A stretch of 64,000 nucleotides of DNA from WGAL01 sp964570865 (GTDB lineage Bacteria; Bacteroidota; Ignavibacteria; Ignavibacteriales; Melioribacteraceae). Within the stretch, counting starts at the first letter, position 1; every line of letters begins with the position of its first letter. The stretch is from assembly GCA_964570865.1 (NCBI GenBank), contig CAZMZM010000002.1, positions 1 to 64,000 on the forward strand, written 5' to 3'. The translations under genes were made by a program, and so were the position numbers. The notes beneath the pieces were generated by a model. It worked only from the letters and a program-made list of their open reading frames with translations. It had not been told where the DNA came from and searched no databases. This document shows, piece after piece, positions 43,925 to 51,238 of this stretch.

Positions 43925-45409
43925 ATGAGGAAAACTTTATTACTACTTTCGGTTTTATTTCTACCTGCATTTATCTTTGCTCAAACTGAGGTTAGCGGAA
44001 ATCAATCCGGCACTTGGAATTATTCCGCTTCCCCTTATTCCGTAGTCGGAGATATTAATGTACCTGCCGGAGATACACTTTTTATTGAGCCGGGCGTTTT
44101 TGTTAATTTTAGCGGTTATTTTAAAATAACAATTCATGGAACACTGATTGCAGTCGGAACAGAAACAGATTCTATTTACTTTTCTCCGGAAGATATTTCT
44201 ACAGGGTGGCATGGTTTGAGATTTAACTCTACACAAACCGTGAGCCGTTTGGATTATTGCAGTATTAAATACGGGAAAACTTCCGGCGGCGTTTATCCTT
44301 CGCAACACGGCGGAGGAATAATGCTTGAGAACTCAGACATCATTTTGGAGCACTCTTTCTTTGCAAACAACGAAGCTAACGGCGACGATAACGGAATGGG
44401 CGGAGCAATTTACGGGATTAATACAACATCACAATCACATATCACAAATTGTAAGTTTATTAATAATCATTCCTATGGTGAAGGCGGAGCAATAAAGCTA
44501 AGCGGCGATAACGGAATGAAGATAGAGCGATGCACTTTCATCAATAATTCTGTTTTATACGGGGGCGGAGCAATTTGCCTTTACGGATGTTTCAATACCG
44601 AACTCTACCGCTCCCTTTTCGTCGGCAACGTTACAACTTATTCAAGTGGTGGCAGCGTATTAATAGAAGGCTATTCAACAAGGGTCAAATTTATAAACTG
44701 CACAATGATTAATAATTCCGCACCCGGCGGAGACGGCGGAGCCGTAGAAATAGCTTTTTCAGAAGCTTCTTTTACAAATTCCATTATCTACAATAACAAC
44801 GGAGCTTATAGCGATAACATATTTCTTGATTTTGGTGGAACTGCTGAAATTAACTATTGTAATACTCCTTTCCCTGACGATGCAACTGGAGAAAATAATA
44901 TTAACGTAAATGCTCAATTTGTTGATGCTGAAAACAATGATTTTCATCTTACGCGTTCTTCTCCTTGTATTGATACAGGTATTGATTCTCTTACAATCCA
45001 TGACGCATCCGGAACAACGATTGCCGTTATTATTTTGGACAGTAGCGAATATGTCGGCAACGCTCCGGATATGGGATGTTATGAGTTTGGGATGCCGAAC
45101 AAAGTAAATGATAACACAGATGGAATTGTTAACCGATTTGAATTATACCAAAATTACCCCAATCCGTTTAACCCGACAACTACGATTGAATATTCCATTC
45201 CTACCGTTACAAATGGAGAATTAACAAACGTTAATATTAGCGTATTTGATATACTTGGACGCAAAGTTGCCACACTCGTAAACGGATTAAACTCGGCAGG
45301 AAAACACAGAATTCAGTTTGACGCTTCACATTTATCATCCGGAATATATTTCTATCTGTTGAAATCAGGTGATTTCTCGGTTTCCAAAAAGATGATACTA
45401 ATGAAATAA
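43925..45409 (+). CDS. Secreted right-handed beta-helix protein with T9SS sorting domain
   Basis: The 494-residue protein has a signal peptide (LLLLSVLFLPAFIFAQ), then repeated short strands of the parallel beta-helix type (ENSDIILEHSFFANNEA, ITNCKFINNHS, IERCTFINNSV, FINCTMINNSA) over about 60-330. The tail (about 400-494; QNYPNPFNPTTTIEYS, SGIYFYLL, MILMK) is a type A sorting domain. Such folds bind or cleave polysaccharides, but no catalytic residues can be assigned. The 3' 239 bases are about 88% identical to the end of the next gene. Confidence 0.85.
   Translation: MRKTLLLLSVLFLPAFIFAQTEVSGNQSGTWNYSASPYSVVGDINVPAGDTLFIEPGVFVNFSGYFKITIHGTLIAVGTETDSIYFSPEDISTGWHGLRFNSTQTVSRLDYCSIKYGKTSGGVYPSQHGGGIMLENSDIILEHSFFANNEANGDDNGMGGAIYGINTTSQSHITNCKFINNHSYGEGGAIKLSGDNGMKIERCTFINNSVLYGGGAICLYGCFNTELYRSLFVGNVTTYSSGGSVLIEGYSTRVKFINCTMINNSAPGGDGGAVEIAFSEASFTNSIIYNNNGAYSDNIFLDFGGTAEINYCNTPFPDDATGENNINVNAQFVDAENNDFHLTRSSPCIDTGIDSLTIHDASGTTIAVIILDSSEYVGNAPDMGCYEFGMPNKVNDNTDGIVNRFELYQNYPNPFNPTTTIEYSIPTVTNGELTNVNISVFDILGRKVATLVNGLNSAGKHRIQFDASHLSSGIYFYLLKSGDFSVSKKMILMK
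45128..45366 (+). repeat. Duplicated sorting-domain coding segment, copy A
   Basis: This 239-base segment aligns without gaps to 47750-47988; I count about 28 mismatches (roughly 88% identity). It encodes the T9SS sorting domain of the beta-helix protein. A run of 24 bases around GCAAAGTTGCCACACTCGTA is identical in both. It points to recent duplication or gene conversion. Confidence 0.85.
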
Positions 45410-45436
45410 TTTTGATTTATTACCGGTTTCACTCAC

Positions 45437-45480
45437 AAAGCCTCTGAGAAATAATAAAATTTCCCGGGGCTTTTTGTTTT
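45437..45480 (+). terminator. Probable terminator after the beta-helix gene
   Basis: Imperfect hairpin AAAGCC (45437-45442) / GGCTTT (45468-45473) with an inner GAGAAAT/ATTTCCC arm, then TTTGTTTTTTT. The stem has mismatches, so confidence is moderate. Confidence 0.55.
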
Positions 45481-45643
45481 TTTCATTATGTTGGGCTAAT
45501 ACCCGACATAATTATCAATTTTCCGTCATTGCAAATTTTGTAATAATAATATTGATTCAAATCACATTATCCTCTCTATTGATGAGTATCACATACATTT
45601 GCTTACGCATAATATATATTGGGTTTAACAAAAAGGAGACAAC

Positions 45644-48031
45644 ATGAAAATGATATCACAAGTAATACAGAGAAGCATTTTCTCAATTCTTTTCCTATCA
45701 GTTTCTCTATTCGCTCAACTCAGCGCTCCGCACGTTGAAAGTGTTTTTGGCGGAAGAATTAATGCAATAGCAAGTTATGCAAAAACAGTCGATACCACGC
45801 GTATTTTTATCGCAACCGAAAGTGCAAATTCAATTTTCTATGCGGATGTTTATTCCAATTCATCTTCTCCGACATTCGGTTCTTTTACTGTTATGCCCGG
45901 TGTTGATGCAAATGCCGGCTACGGAGCCGACATCCAATACATCGCTGCAAATCCTTTATCGGGGAGCATACTATTTGTTACAGGTTCAAGATTGCTGGTT
46001 TCAAATCCGGCTTCATCAGTAGTAAATGTAATCTTTAATGCAAACGTTAACGGATTATTTATTAAAGATAATTACTTGTTTTTTACTGAATCGGGGAATT
46101 TACATTTCGGGACTATAGATGCTTCAGACGTTTTCACCGAAGATCCGACTTCTCCATTAAATTCAACTTCAATCGGGTGGCAAAACACAATAACAGTTGA
46201 TCCGACAACCAATTATCTGTACGTGTTTAGCAAAAATACTAATCCGGTTCTTCTTCGTTTCAATTCCGCTTATACTGCAATTTCAGGCTCAACTACAATT
46301 TCAGATATTTCTCCTGCTACTCTTTCAACTTCAGTTGAATGGACTGCATTCAATATTGCTCCGGATGGCGCTTTTTACTTTATCGGTCATGCCGGTCAGG
46401 ATAAATATTATGCCTATTCTACAGATCACGGAGCTTCGTGGACTTCAAGTTTTATCATAACAAGTGGCATAACCGCCAATAATATTGACTTTGCCGGAAA
46501 CGCTTCTTCATACACAGTTTATTGTTCAGATATTTTTAACGACAATAACGGCGCTTTACCCGATTGGCATCTATTCGGGACAAGCGGTTTTGAAACGCAT
46601 CCCAATGACGGAGCTGTTTTAACTGACCCGATAAACGACCAGATTGTTTATATGACAACCGATCAAGGAATAGGAGCTTCGACCGATCAAGGTTATCATA
46701 TTTTTGAAATTGACGACGGAATTGAAGCCGTACAAGTAAATGATTTAAGTATGACACAATCTAAAAATAAAGCTTGGGTTGCAACTAAGTCCGGTATTAG
46801 ACGCGTGGATAATTACTTGACTTCTCCAACTTGGACAAATGCTTTATTTCCTTTGGGAGACGGCTCGCCTTACTTCTCAATTGAGATGGGACACTTGAAC
46901 ACAAATGTTGTTTACACCGGGAATGTTAGAATATATAAATCCACAGATAACGGAGCTAACTGGACAAGGATATTTACTCCCGAAAATGCACCTTACTATT
47001 TCCCCTCCATAGGAATAATGGCGAATGCGATTGAAGAATGTAAGTGGAACACTAACATTGTTATGGCAGGTTATGAAATACAGGACTCGTTGAGAAAGGG
47101 TGGACTTTTTGTCTCGGAAGATGCGGGTAACTCTTGGGAACAAATCTTGATTGAAGCCTCAAGTATCGGCGAAGACGTTGACGTAACAGATATAGTGTTT
47201 AATATTGAAGGAAGCGACACTGTAGCTTATGTTAGCGTAAAATACGAATTAGCAGCACCGCAGGGATACAGTATTTACAGAGTAGTTAAGAACGGCACTA
47301 CTTGGATACCTACGGAAGATATGCTTCCTTCAAATACAAGCACAGGCTCTGTTATTGTAGCCTCGCTGCTTGATATTGACTTAAGCGTGACGGGCGATAC
47401 AATTTTTACGGCTGGAACTGATGCGGGGAATAATCATCCAACGGTTTACTACAAAGATTTAACCGGTACATCGTTGTGGACACCATATACGACAAACTAC
47501 TTTCCATTCGGAAATACCGAAGCTACTGCAGTTACTCTCGGTATTGACACACTTTACGTTGCGGTAGATAACGAGATCTACTACTACGATCTCAACACAA
47601 GTACAAGCTGGCAACTTGGTTATTCTTATCCGGTTGGGACAAGAATAAACGTTCTTTATTACGATGATTTGCTTGTAGGAACTTCACTCGGACTTTTCGG
47701 TCATACCGGATTAAATCCAAACGGTGTAAATGACAATAGCGGTGAAATTGTTAATCGGTTTGAATTATTTCAGAATTACCCCAATCCGTTTAACCCGACA
47801 ACTACAATTCAATATTCCATTCCTTCCGTTGCAAACGGAGAATTAACAAACGTTAATATTAGCGTATTCGATATATTGGGACGCAAAGTTGCCACACTCG
47901 TAAACGGATTAAAGTCGGGAGGAAATCACACGGTTCGGTTTGACGCTTCGCATCTATCATCCGGAATCTATTTTTACCAATTGAAAACCGATAATTTTGC
48001 TTCATCGAGAAAAATGATTTTGATGAAGTAG
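45644..48031 (+). CDS. Secreted beta-propeller (BNR/VPS10-like) protein with T9SS sorting domain
   Basis: A 795-residue protein with a signal peptide (SIFSILFLSVSLFAQ) and repeated Asp-box-like motifs (STDHGASWTSS, STDNGANWTRI, SEDAGNSWEQI) that mark a sialidase/VPS10-type propeller over about 100-690. The sorting domain starts near 700 (FQNYPNPFNPTTTIQYS ... MILMK). No sialidase active-site arginines can be assigned, so it is probably a binding or structural protein. AAAAGGAG precedes the ATG. It may be a relative of the gene before it only at the tail. Confidence 0.82.
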   Translation: MKMISQVIQRSIFSILFLSVSLFAQLSAPHVESVFGGRINAIASYAKTVDTTRIFIATESANSIFYADVYSNSSSPTFGSFTVMPGVDANAGYGADIQYIAANPLSGSILFVTGSRLLVSNPASSVVNVIFNANVNGLFIKDNYLFFTESGNLHFGTIDASDVFTEDPTSPLNSTSIGWQNTITVDPTTNYLYVFSKNTNPVLLRFNSAYTAISGSTTISDISPATLSTSVEWTAFNIAPDGAFYFIGHAGQDKYYAYSTDHGASWTSSFIITSGITANNIDFAGNASSYTVYCSDIFNDNNGALPDWHLFGTSGFETHPNDGAVLTDPINDQIVYMTTDQGIGASTDQGYHIFEIDDGIEAVQVNDLSMTQSKNKAWVATKSGIRRVDNYLTSPTWTNALFPLGDGSPYFSIEMGHLNTNVVYTGNVRIYKSTDNGANWTRIFTPENAPYYFPSIGIMANAIEECKWNTNIVMAGYEIQDSLRKGGLFVSEDAGNSWEQILIEASSIGEDVDVTDIVFNIEGSDTVAYVSVKYELAAPQGYSIYRVVKNGTTWIPTEDMLPSNTSTGSVIVASLLDIDLSVTGDTIFTAGTDAGNNHPTVYYKDLTGTSLWTPYTTNYFPFGNTEATAVTLGIDTLYVAVDNEIYYYDLNTSTSWQLGYSYPVGTRINVLYYDDLLVGTSLGLFGHTGLNPNGVNDNSGEIVNRFELFQNYPNPFNPTTTIQYSIPSVANGELTNVNISVFDILGRKVATLVNGLKSGGNHTVRFDASHLSSGIYFYQLKTDNFASSRKMILMK
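47750..47988 (+). repeat. Duplicated sorting-domain coding segment, copy B
   Basis: Partner of the segment at 45128-45366, same length and frame, about 88% identical. The rest of the two genes is unrelated, so only the export tail was duplicated or converted. Confidence 0.85.
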
Positions 48032-48056
48032 AATAAACGTAACATAATTTATTGTT

Positions 48057-48098
48057 AAGCGAATGTACTGATTTTATTGGTGCATTCGCTTTTCTTTT
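48057..48098 (+). terminator. Rho-independent terminator after the propeller gene
   Basis: Stem AAGCGAATG (48057-48065) / CATTCGCTT (48083-48091), loop of 17 bases, then TTCTTTTC. It directly abuts the 3' end of the convergent TIGR02757 gene. Confidence 0.75.
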
Positions 48099-48881
48099 CT
48101 AAAATTCCATTTTACGCATACCGATATGACATAGAGCAAAATCGAATTTTACCGGATCTTCGTTGTCGAATTGTTTTAAGTTTTCAGTTATCTCTTCCGC
48201 CATTTTCCAAGATACATTTTTCAAGGATGTTAATCCCAGTGCTTTTGAAATCCGAGCAATATGAGTGTCAACCGGAATTACTAACTGCGATTTTTCGATT
48301 CCGGTCCATAAACCGAAATCAAGCTCGTCTTTCCTCACCATCCATCTTAGAAATAAGTTCATTCGCTTTGCCGCACTCCCCTTTTCAGGGCGCGGAAACA
48401 TAAACTTAATTCCGTTTGTCAAACAACCCGATTTTCTACATTCGCCGATAAACCATTCCGAAAAATTGTTGATTCCGTTTTTCACATTCTTTTCGCCACT
48501 GTTAAATCCGATGAGAAAAAGATTTTCCAACGTATTATATTCTCTAATTCCTTTAGCCAGAATTTCAAATAGATTAACAACATCATCATTTGAATAAAAC
48601 CTGTATTTGATATTATGAAAAATTGTTTTCCCTTTTTCTGCATTATAGTTACATATAAATTCGTAAGGTCTGTACTCCATAATTTTTTCAATTTCATACA
48701 ATATTTTCAATATCTGTTTTACGCTCCCAAAAGCAAAGATCGAAGAGATGAATCCCATCAATTCAATATCGCGTGAATCAGTGTGATGATGAAGCATTTC
48801 AAGCGGGTCGGGTGATATACTCGATTTATCGAACTCTTTGTAATGGTAATTCAGTTTTGAAGATAATTTGTTATTTTTCAT
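48099..48881 (-). CDS. TIGR02757-family protein (HhH-GPD-like)
   Basis: A 260-residue cytosolic protein. The family signature is visible: DPLEMLHHHTDSRDIELMGF, FGSVKQIL, and GLWTGIEKSQLVIPVDTHIARISKALGL, whose 'PVDTHVAR' segment resembles the catalytic part of HhH-GPD DNA glycosylases. TIGR02757 is common in Bacteroidota and some other groups, with no proven activity; a DNA-repair role is inference. It is divergent from the outer-membrane-like gene (43-base gap). Confidence 0.85.
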   Translation of the reverse strand: MKNNKLSSKLNYHYKEFDKSSISPDPLEMLHHHTDSRDIELMGFISSIFAFGSVKQILKILYEIEKIMEYRPYEFICNYNAEKGKTIFHNIKYRFYSNDDVVNLFEILAKGIREYNTLENLFLIGFNSGEKNVKNGINNFSEWFIGECRKSGCLTNGIKFMFPRPEKGSAAKRMNLFLRWMVRKDELDFGLWTGIEKSQLVIPVDTHIARISKALGLTSLKNVSWKMAEEITENLKQFDNEDPVKFDFALCHIGMRKMEF

Positions 48882-48924
48882 AATGATATTTTATTAATTA
48901 TTCACAAAATAAGGAAATTTTAAA

Positions 48925-49620
48925 ATGAAAAGCATAACGATTTTCTTTCTATTTTTATTTGCGTCGAATATTTTATTTGCACAGAGTTTTTCGATTAGCG
49001 CAACTGCGGGAGTAGATAATTATACAATCCCTTCGGTTGATCAAAACTTTAATCTCTCTGACGGTACTTTATCTTTTCTTACTCGTGATGAAGTGGCAAA
49101 CCCTGTTAACTTCGGACTTCAACTAAGATTAAAGAAACAAAAATTTACTTACGGTATAGATGCAAACTTAACTTATAAAGAATATAATGTGAGATACGGA
49201 AATCTGGAAAATATTATATTGCCTCCTTTTCAAACCGGTTTAGATACGCTTTACGACAATAATTATACTGTTCCTTGGGTTCGCGCCGAACTGAATTTAT
49301 TTTTACTTTACGATATTTTCACTTTGAACGGATTTACACTAAGCGGAGGAGTTGGCGGTGGATTGCAAATTGTTGCTCCTGTTGTTTCCGATAGCTTTAT
49401 TGAAAACACTCTGCTTACTAAACTTGAACATCTCGATGTTTCAACCGATGTCAGTCCGGAATATCTCGGCAACGGGAAAATAATTGCGGAGCTAAAATAT
49501 AATATCTCCGACCATTTAAGCGCCGGAGTTGATGCCGATTATCTTTTTCTTCAAAAAGGGAAAGCCGAGCAGCCTGAATCTTTTGCTGTAATTAAAGGCT
49601 TTGTGTCGTTTAAATTGTAA
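48925..49620 (+). CDS. Putative outer-membrane beta-barrel protein
   Basis: This 231-residue protein has a signal peptide (ITIFFLFLFASNILFAQ), then alternating amphipathic strands rich in aromatic residues (LRLKKQKFTYGIDANLTYKE, VRAELNLFLLYDIF, LSAGVDADYLFLQKG) and ends VIKGFVSFKL, an aromatic/hydrophobic final strand as in outer-membrane barrels. I recognise no specific family. AAGGAAATTTTAAA precedes the ATG. It stands alone. Confidence 0.6.
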   Translation: MKSITIFFLFLFASNILFAQSFSISATAGVDNYTIPSVDQNFNLSDGTLSFLTRDEVANPVNFGLQLRLKKQKFTYGIDANLTYKEYNVRYGNLENIILPPFQTGLDTLYDNNYTVPWVRAELNLFLLYDIFTLNGFTLSGGVGGGLQIVAPVVSDSFIENTLLTKLEHLDVSTDVSPEYLGNGKIIAELKYNISDHLSAGVDADYLFLQKGKAEQPESFAVIKGFVSFKL

Positions 49621-49801
49621 ATCGAATTTCATCTGAGATCGATTTTTGAATGTTCCGAGCAAATTGATATTCTAATTCCACGTAAATTACCTATTTTGAT
49701 TACTCTTGTAATCATATTATTAGCACAAATATTGTGGATAGAATCTGATTTCCGTTAAATTATAAGTTATGGAAGTTTTATAATTATCACTTCTTCCGGA
49801 G

Positions 49802-50236
49802 TTATCTTGTTTTGCTTATTTGATCCAGGTAAAATCTTTCAAACTCGCTTCTTATTTCATCACGAATTTTTCTGAAGACGGACAATCTCTCTTCCTCGGT
49901 TCCTTTTGCCTCGGCAGGGTCTTCAAATCCGATATGAAGACGATGCTTAACTTTACCGAGAAATACGGGGCATGTTTCCTTTGCGTTATCGCAGACAGTT
50001 ATTACATAATCAAAAGAAAATTTCAGAAATTGATCCACATTCTTCGGCTTGGTGTCTGAAATATCTATTCCGACCTCCTGCATCGCTTTAATCGCAAGAA
50101 TATTAACTTTTCCGGAAGGATTTGTCCCTGCGGAAAAAAGCTCTAATTCAGTCCCGAATGATTTTAAAAATCCTTCCGCCATTTGGCTACGACAACTATT
50201 ACCTGTGCATAAAATTAAGATTCTCACTTTCTTCAT
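49802..50236 (-). CDS. arsC: Arsenate reductase, thioredoxin-coupled (low-molecular-weight PTPase type)
   Basis: The 144-residue enzyme reduces arsenate to arsenite. The P-loop C10-TGNSC15-R and the redox cysteines C82 and C89 (VCDNAKETCP) match the staphylococcal pI258 ArsC cysteines at 10, 82 and 89, so it should use thioredoxin for recycling. It lies 23 bases downstream of arsR. No arsenite exporter (ArsB/Acr3/ArsP) is visible, but one could lie in the assembly gap at 50878-50977 or elsewhere. Confidence 0.93.
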   Translation of the reverse strand: MKKVRILILCTGNSCRSQMAEGFLKSFGTELELFSAGTNPSGKVNILAIKAMQEVGIDISDTKPKNVDQFLKFSFDYVITVCDNAKETCPVFLGKVKHRLHIGFEDPAEAKGTEEERLSVFRKIRDEIRSEFERFYLDQISKTR

Positions 50237-50259
50237 CTAATCTCGCTTATTTTTACCTT

Positions 50260-50604
50260 CTACAAGGTACAAATCTCTTCCGTACTGGAGTTATTTACTT
50301 TTTTTGTATCACTACTTACTTCATCGTCATCATTAAGCCACCGTTCAATTTGCGGAAGAATAGTTTCGAGATATTCCGAACCGGAGAGACATTTCCGGTG
50401 ATAGTAGTACCACTTCCCCCTTTTCTGATATTCGATTATCCCGGCTTTTTGCAAGATTGATAAATGCTTTGATACGGTTGAGTATGCGAGTCCTAAAACA
50501 GAACTGATTTCACAAACACAGAGGGGACGAATTTCCAACATCTTAATTATGCGGAGACGTTTGGTATCACTTAAGGCTTTTAAGATAAATGCTAAATTTT
50601 CCAT
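50260..50604 (-). CDS. arsR: ArsR-family metalloregulator
   Basis: This winged-helix repressor of 114 residues has a helix-turn-helix STVSKHLSILQKAGII and the ArsR metal-site motif LCVCE (C29, C31) in the alpha-3/alpha-4 region, with further cysteines C72 and C112. Binding of As(III) or a related metalloid to those cysteines releases it from DNA. It is first in an arsR-arsC operon and divergent from the thioredoxin-like gene. A palindrome sits seven bases before its ATG. Confidence 0.92.
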   Translation of the reverse strand: MENLAFILKALSDTKRLRIIKMLEIRPLCVCEISSVLGLAYSTVSKHLSILQKAGIIEYQKRGKWYYYHRKCLSGSEYLETILPQIERWLNDDDEVSSDTKKVNNSSTEEICTL

Positions 50605-50610
50605 ATTCTC

Positions 50611-50630
50611 ATTTCGTTATTTGGCGAAAT
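50611..50630. promoter_or_regulatory. Candidate ArsR operator
   Basis: Inverted repeat ATTTCG (50611-50616) / CGAAAT (50625-50630) with an 8-base AT-rich centre, in the 67-base divergent space between arsR and the thioredoxin-like gene. Size and half-site spacing fit ArsR/SmtB operators, and autoregulation is the family norm. No binding data. Confidence 0.5.
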
Positions 50631-50671
50631 ATAAATATCTCAAAAGTTAAATCAAAATTTAATAGTTAAAA

Positions 50672-50877
50672 ATGAATAATAAAGTCTTAATTTTAAGAAC
50701 AACCCTTTGCCGCAAAAGCGATGTAATGATCAGATTTCTTAAAGATAATAGAATTCCTTTTGAAGTTAGGTTTGTTGATACGGACACATCTGCTGCAAAA
50801 TTAGCGAAGGAATACAATTTTAAGGCATCACCCGTAATAATAGTAAATGAAAAAACTTTTAACCCTTACGAAATAAT
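50672..50877 (+). CDS. Thioredoxin/glutaredoxin-like protein, 3' end lost in the assembly gap
   Basis: Only the first 68 residues are present (MNNKVLILRTTLCRKSDVMI..., FVDTDTSAAKLAKEYNFKAS, then PVIIVNEKTF). The beta-alpha-beta start with a single cysteine where a CxxC would sit, and the cis-proline SPVIIVN, fit a thioredoxin-fold protein. The reading frame runs into N at 50878. It is divergent from arsR and probably under the same operator. The end and any second cysteine are unknown. Confidence 0.65.
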
Positions 50878-50977
50878 NNNNNNNNNNNNNNNNNNNNNNN
50901 NNNNNNNNNNNNNNNNNNNNNNNNNNNNNNNNNNNNNNNNNNNNNNNNNNNNNNNNNNNNNNNNNNNNNNNNNNNNN
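50878..50977. other. Assembly gap (100 N)
   Basis: Exactly 100 N, the usual placeholder for a scaffold gap of unknown length. Sequence on either side belongs to two different protein families, so at least the 3' end of one gene and the 5' end of another are missing, and further genes may be too. Confidence 0.98.
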
Positions 50978-51139
50978 GAGTGGTGCATCACACTTCATGT
51001 AAAATATGCATTGGAAGCCGGCGCTACCAAAGAAGAGATAATTAAAGCCGGTTTCCAGGCTGTATTGATGAGCAGAGGTCCTGCTTTGATGCATATGGTT
51101 CCGGTTTATGAAGCAATTGACGAATTCGGGAAAGAATAA
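50978..51139 (+). CDS. Carboxymuconolactone decarboxylase/AhpD-family protein, 3' fragment
   Basis: The last 53 residues of a gene whose start is in the gap. EWCITLHVKYALEAGATKEE and GFQAVLMSRGPALMHMVPV carry the family helix with CxxxH (CITLH) and the A-G-A-T-x-E-E-I turn. AhpD-type proteins are peroxidase-linked or thiol-active; small ones often accompany ars genes. It cannot be the C-terminus of the thioredoxin-like protein before the gap, since it is another fold. Confidence 0.75.
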   Translation, partial: EWCITLHVKYALEAGATKEEIIKAGFQAVLMSRGPALMHMVPVYEAIDEFGKE

Positions 51140-51175
51140 ACATAAATTTATAATAAAACTCTTTTAAAATAACTT

Positions 51176-51219
51176 AGCCGCTATCCGGCAAACTTTTTTG
51201 ACGAATAGCGGCTTTTTTG
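51176..51219 (+). terminator. Rho-independent terminator after the AhpD/CMD gene
   Basis: Stem AGCCGCTAT (51176-51184) / ATAGCGGCT (51205-51213), loop of 20 bases, followed by TTTTT. It lies between the convergent CMD and carboxypeptidase genes. Confidence 0.82.
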
Positions 51220-51238
51220 AAATATTATTGTTTTATAC

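Noticed and set aside
50672..51139. A single 155-residue protein spanning the N run
   Set aside because: The two halves are different protein folds joined only by translated N, so I list two partial genes.
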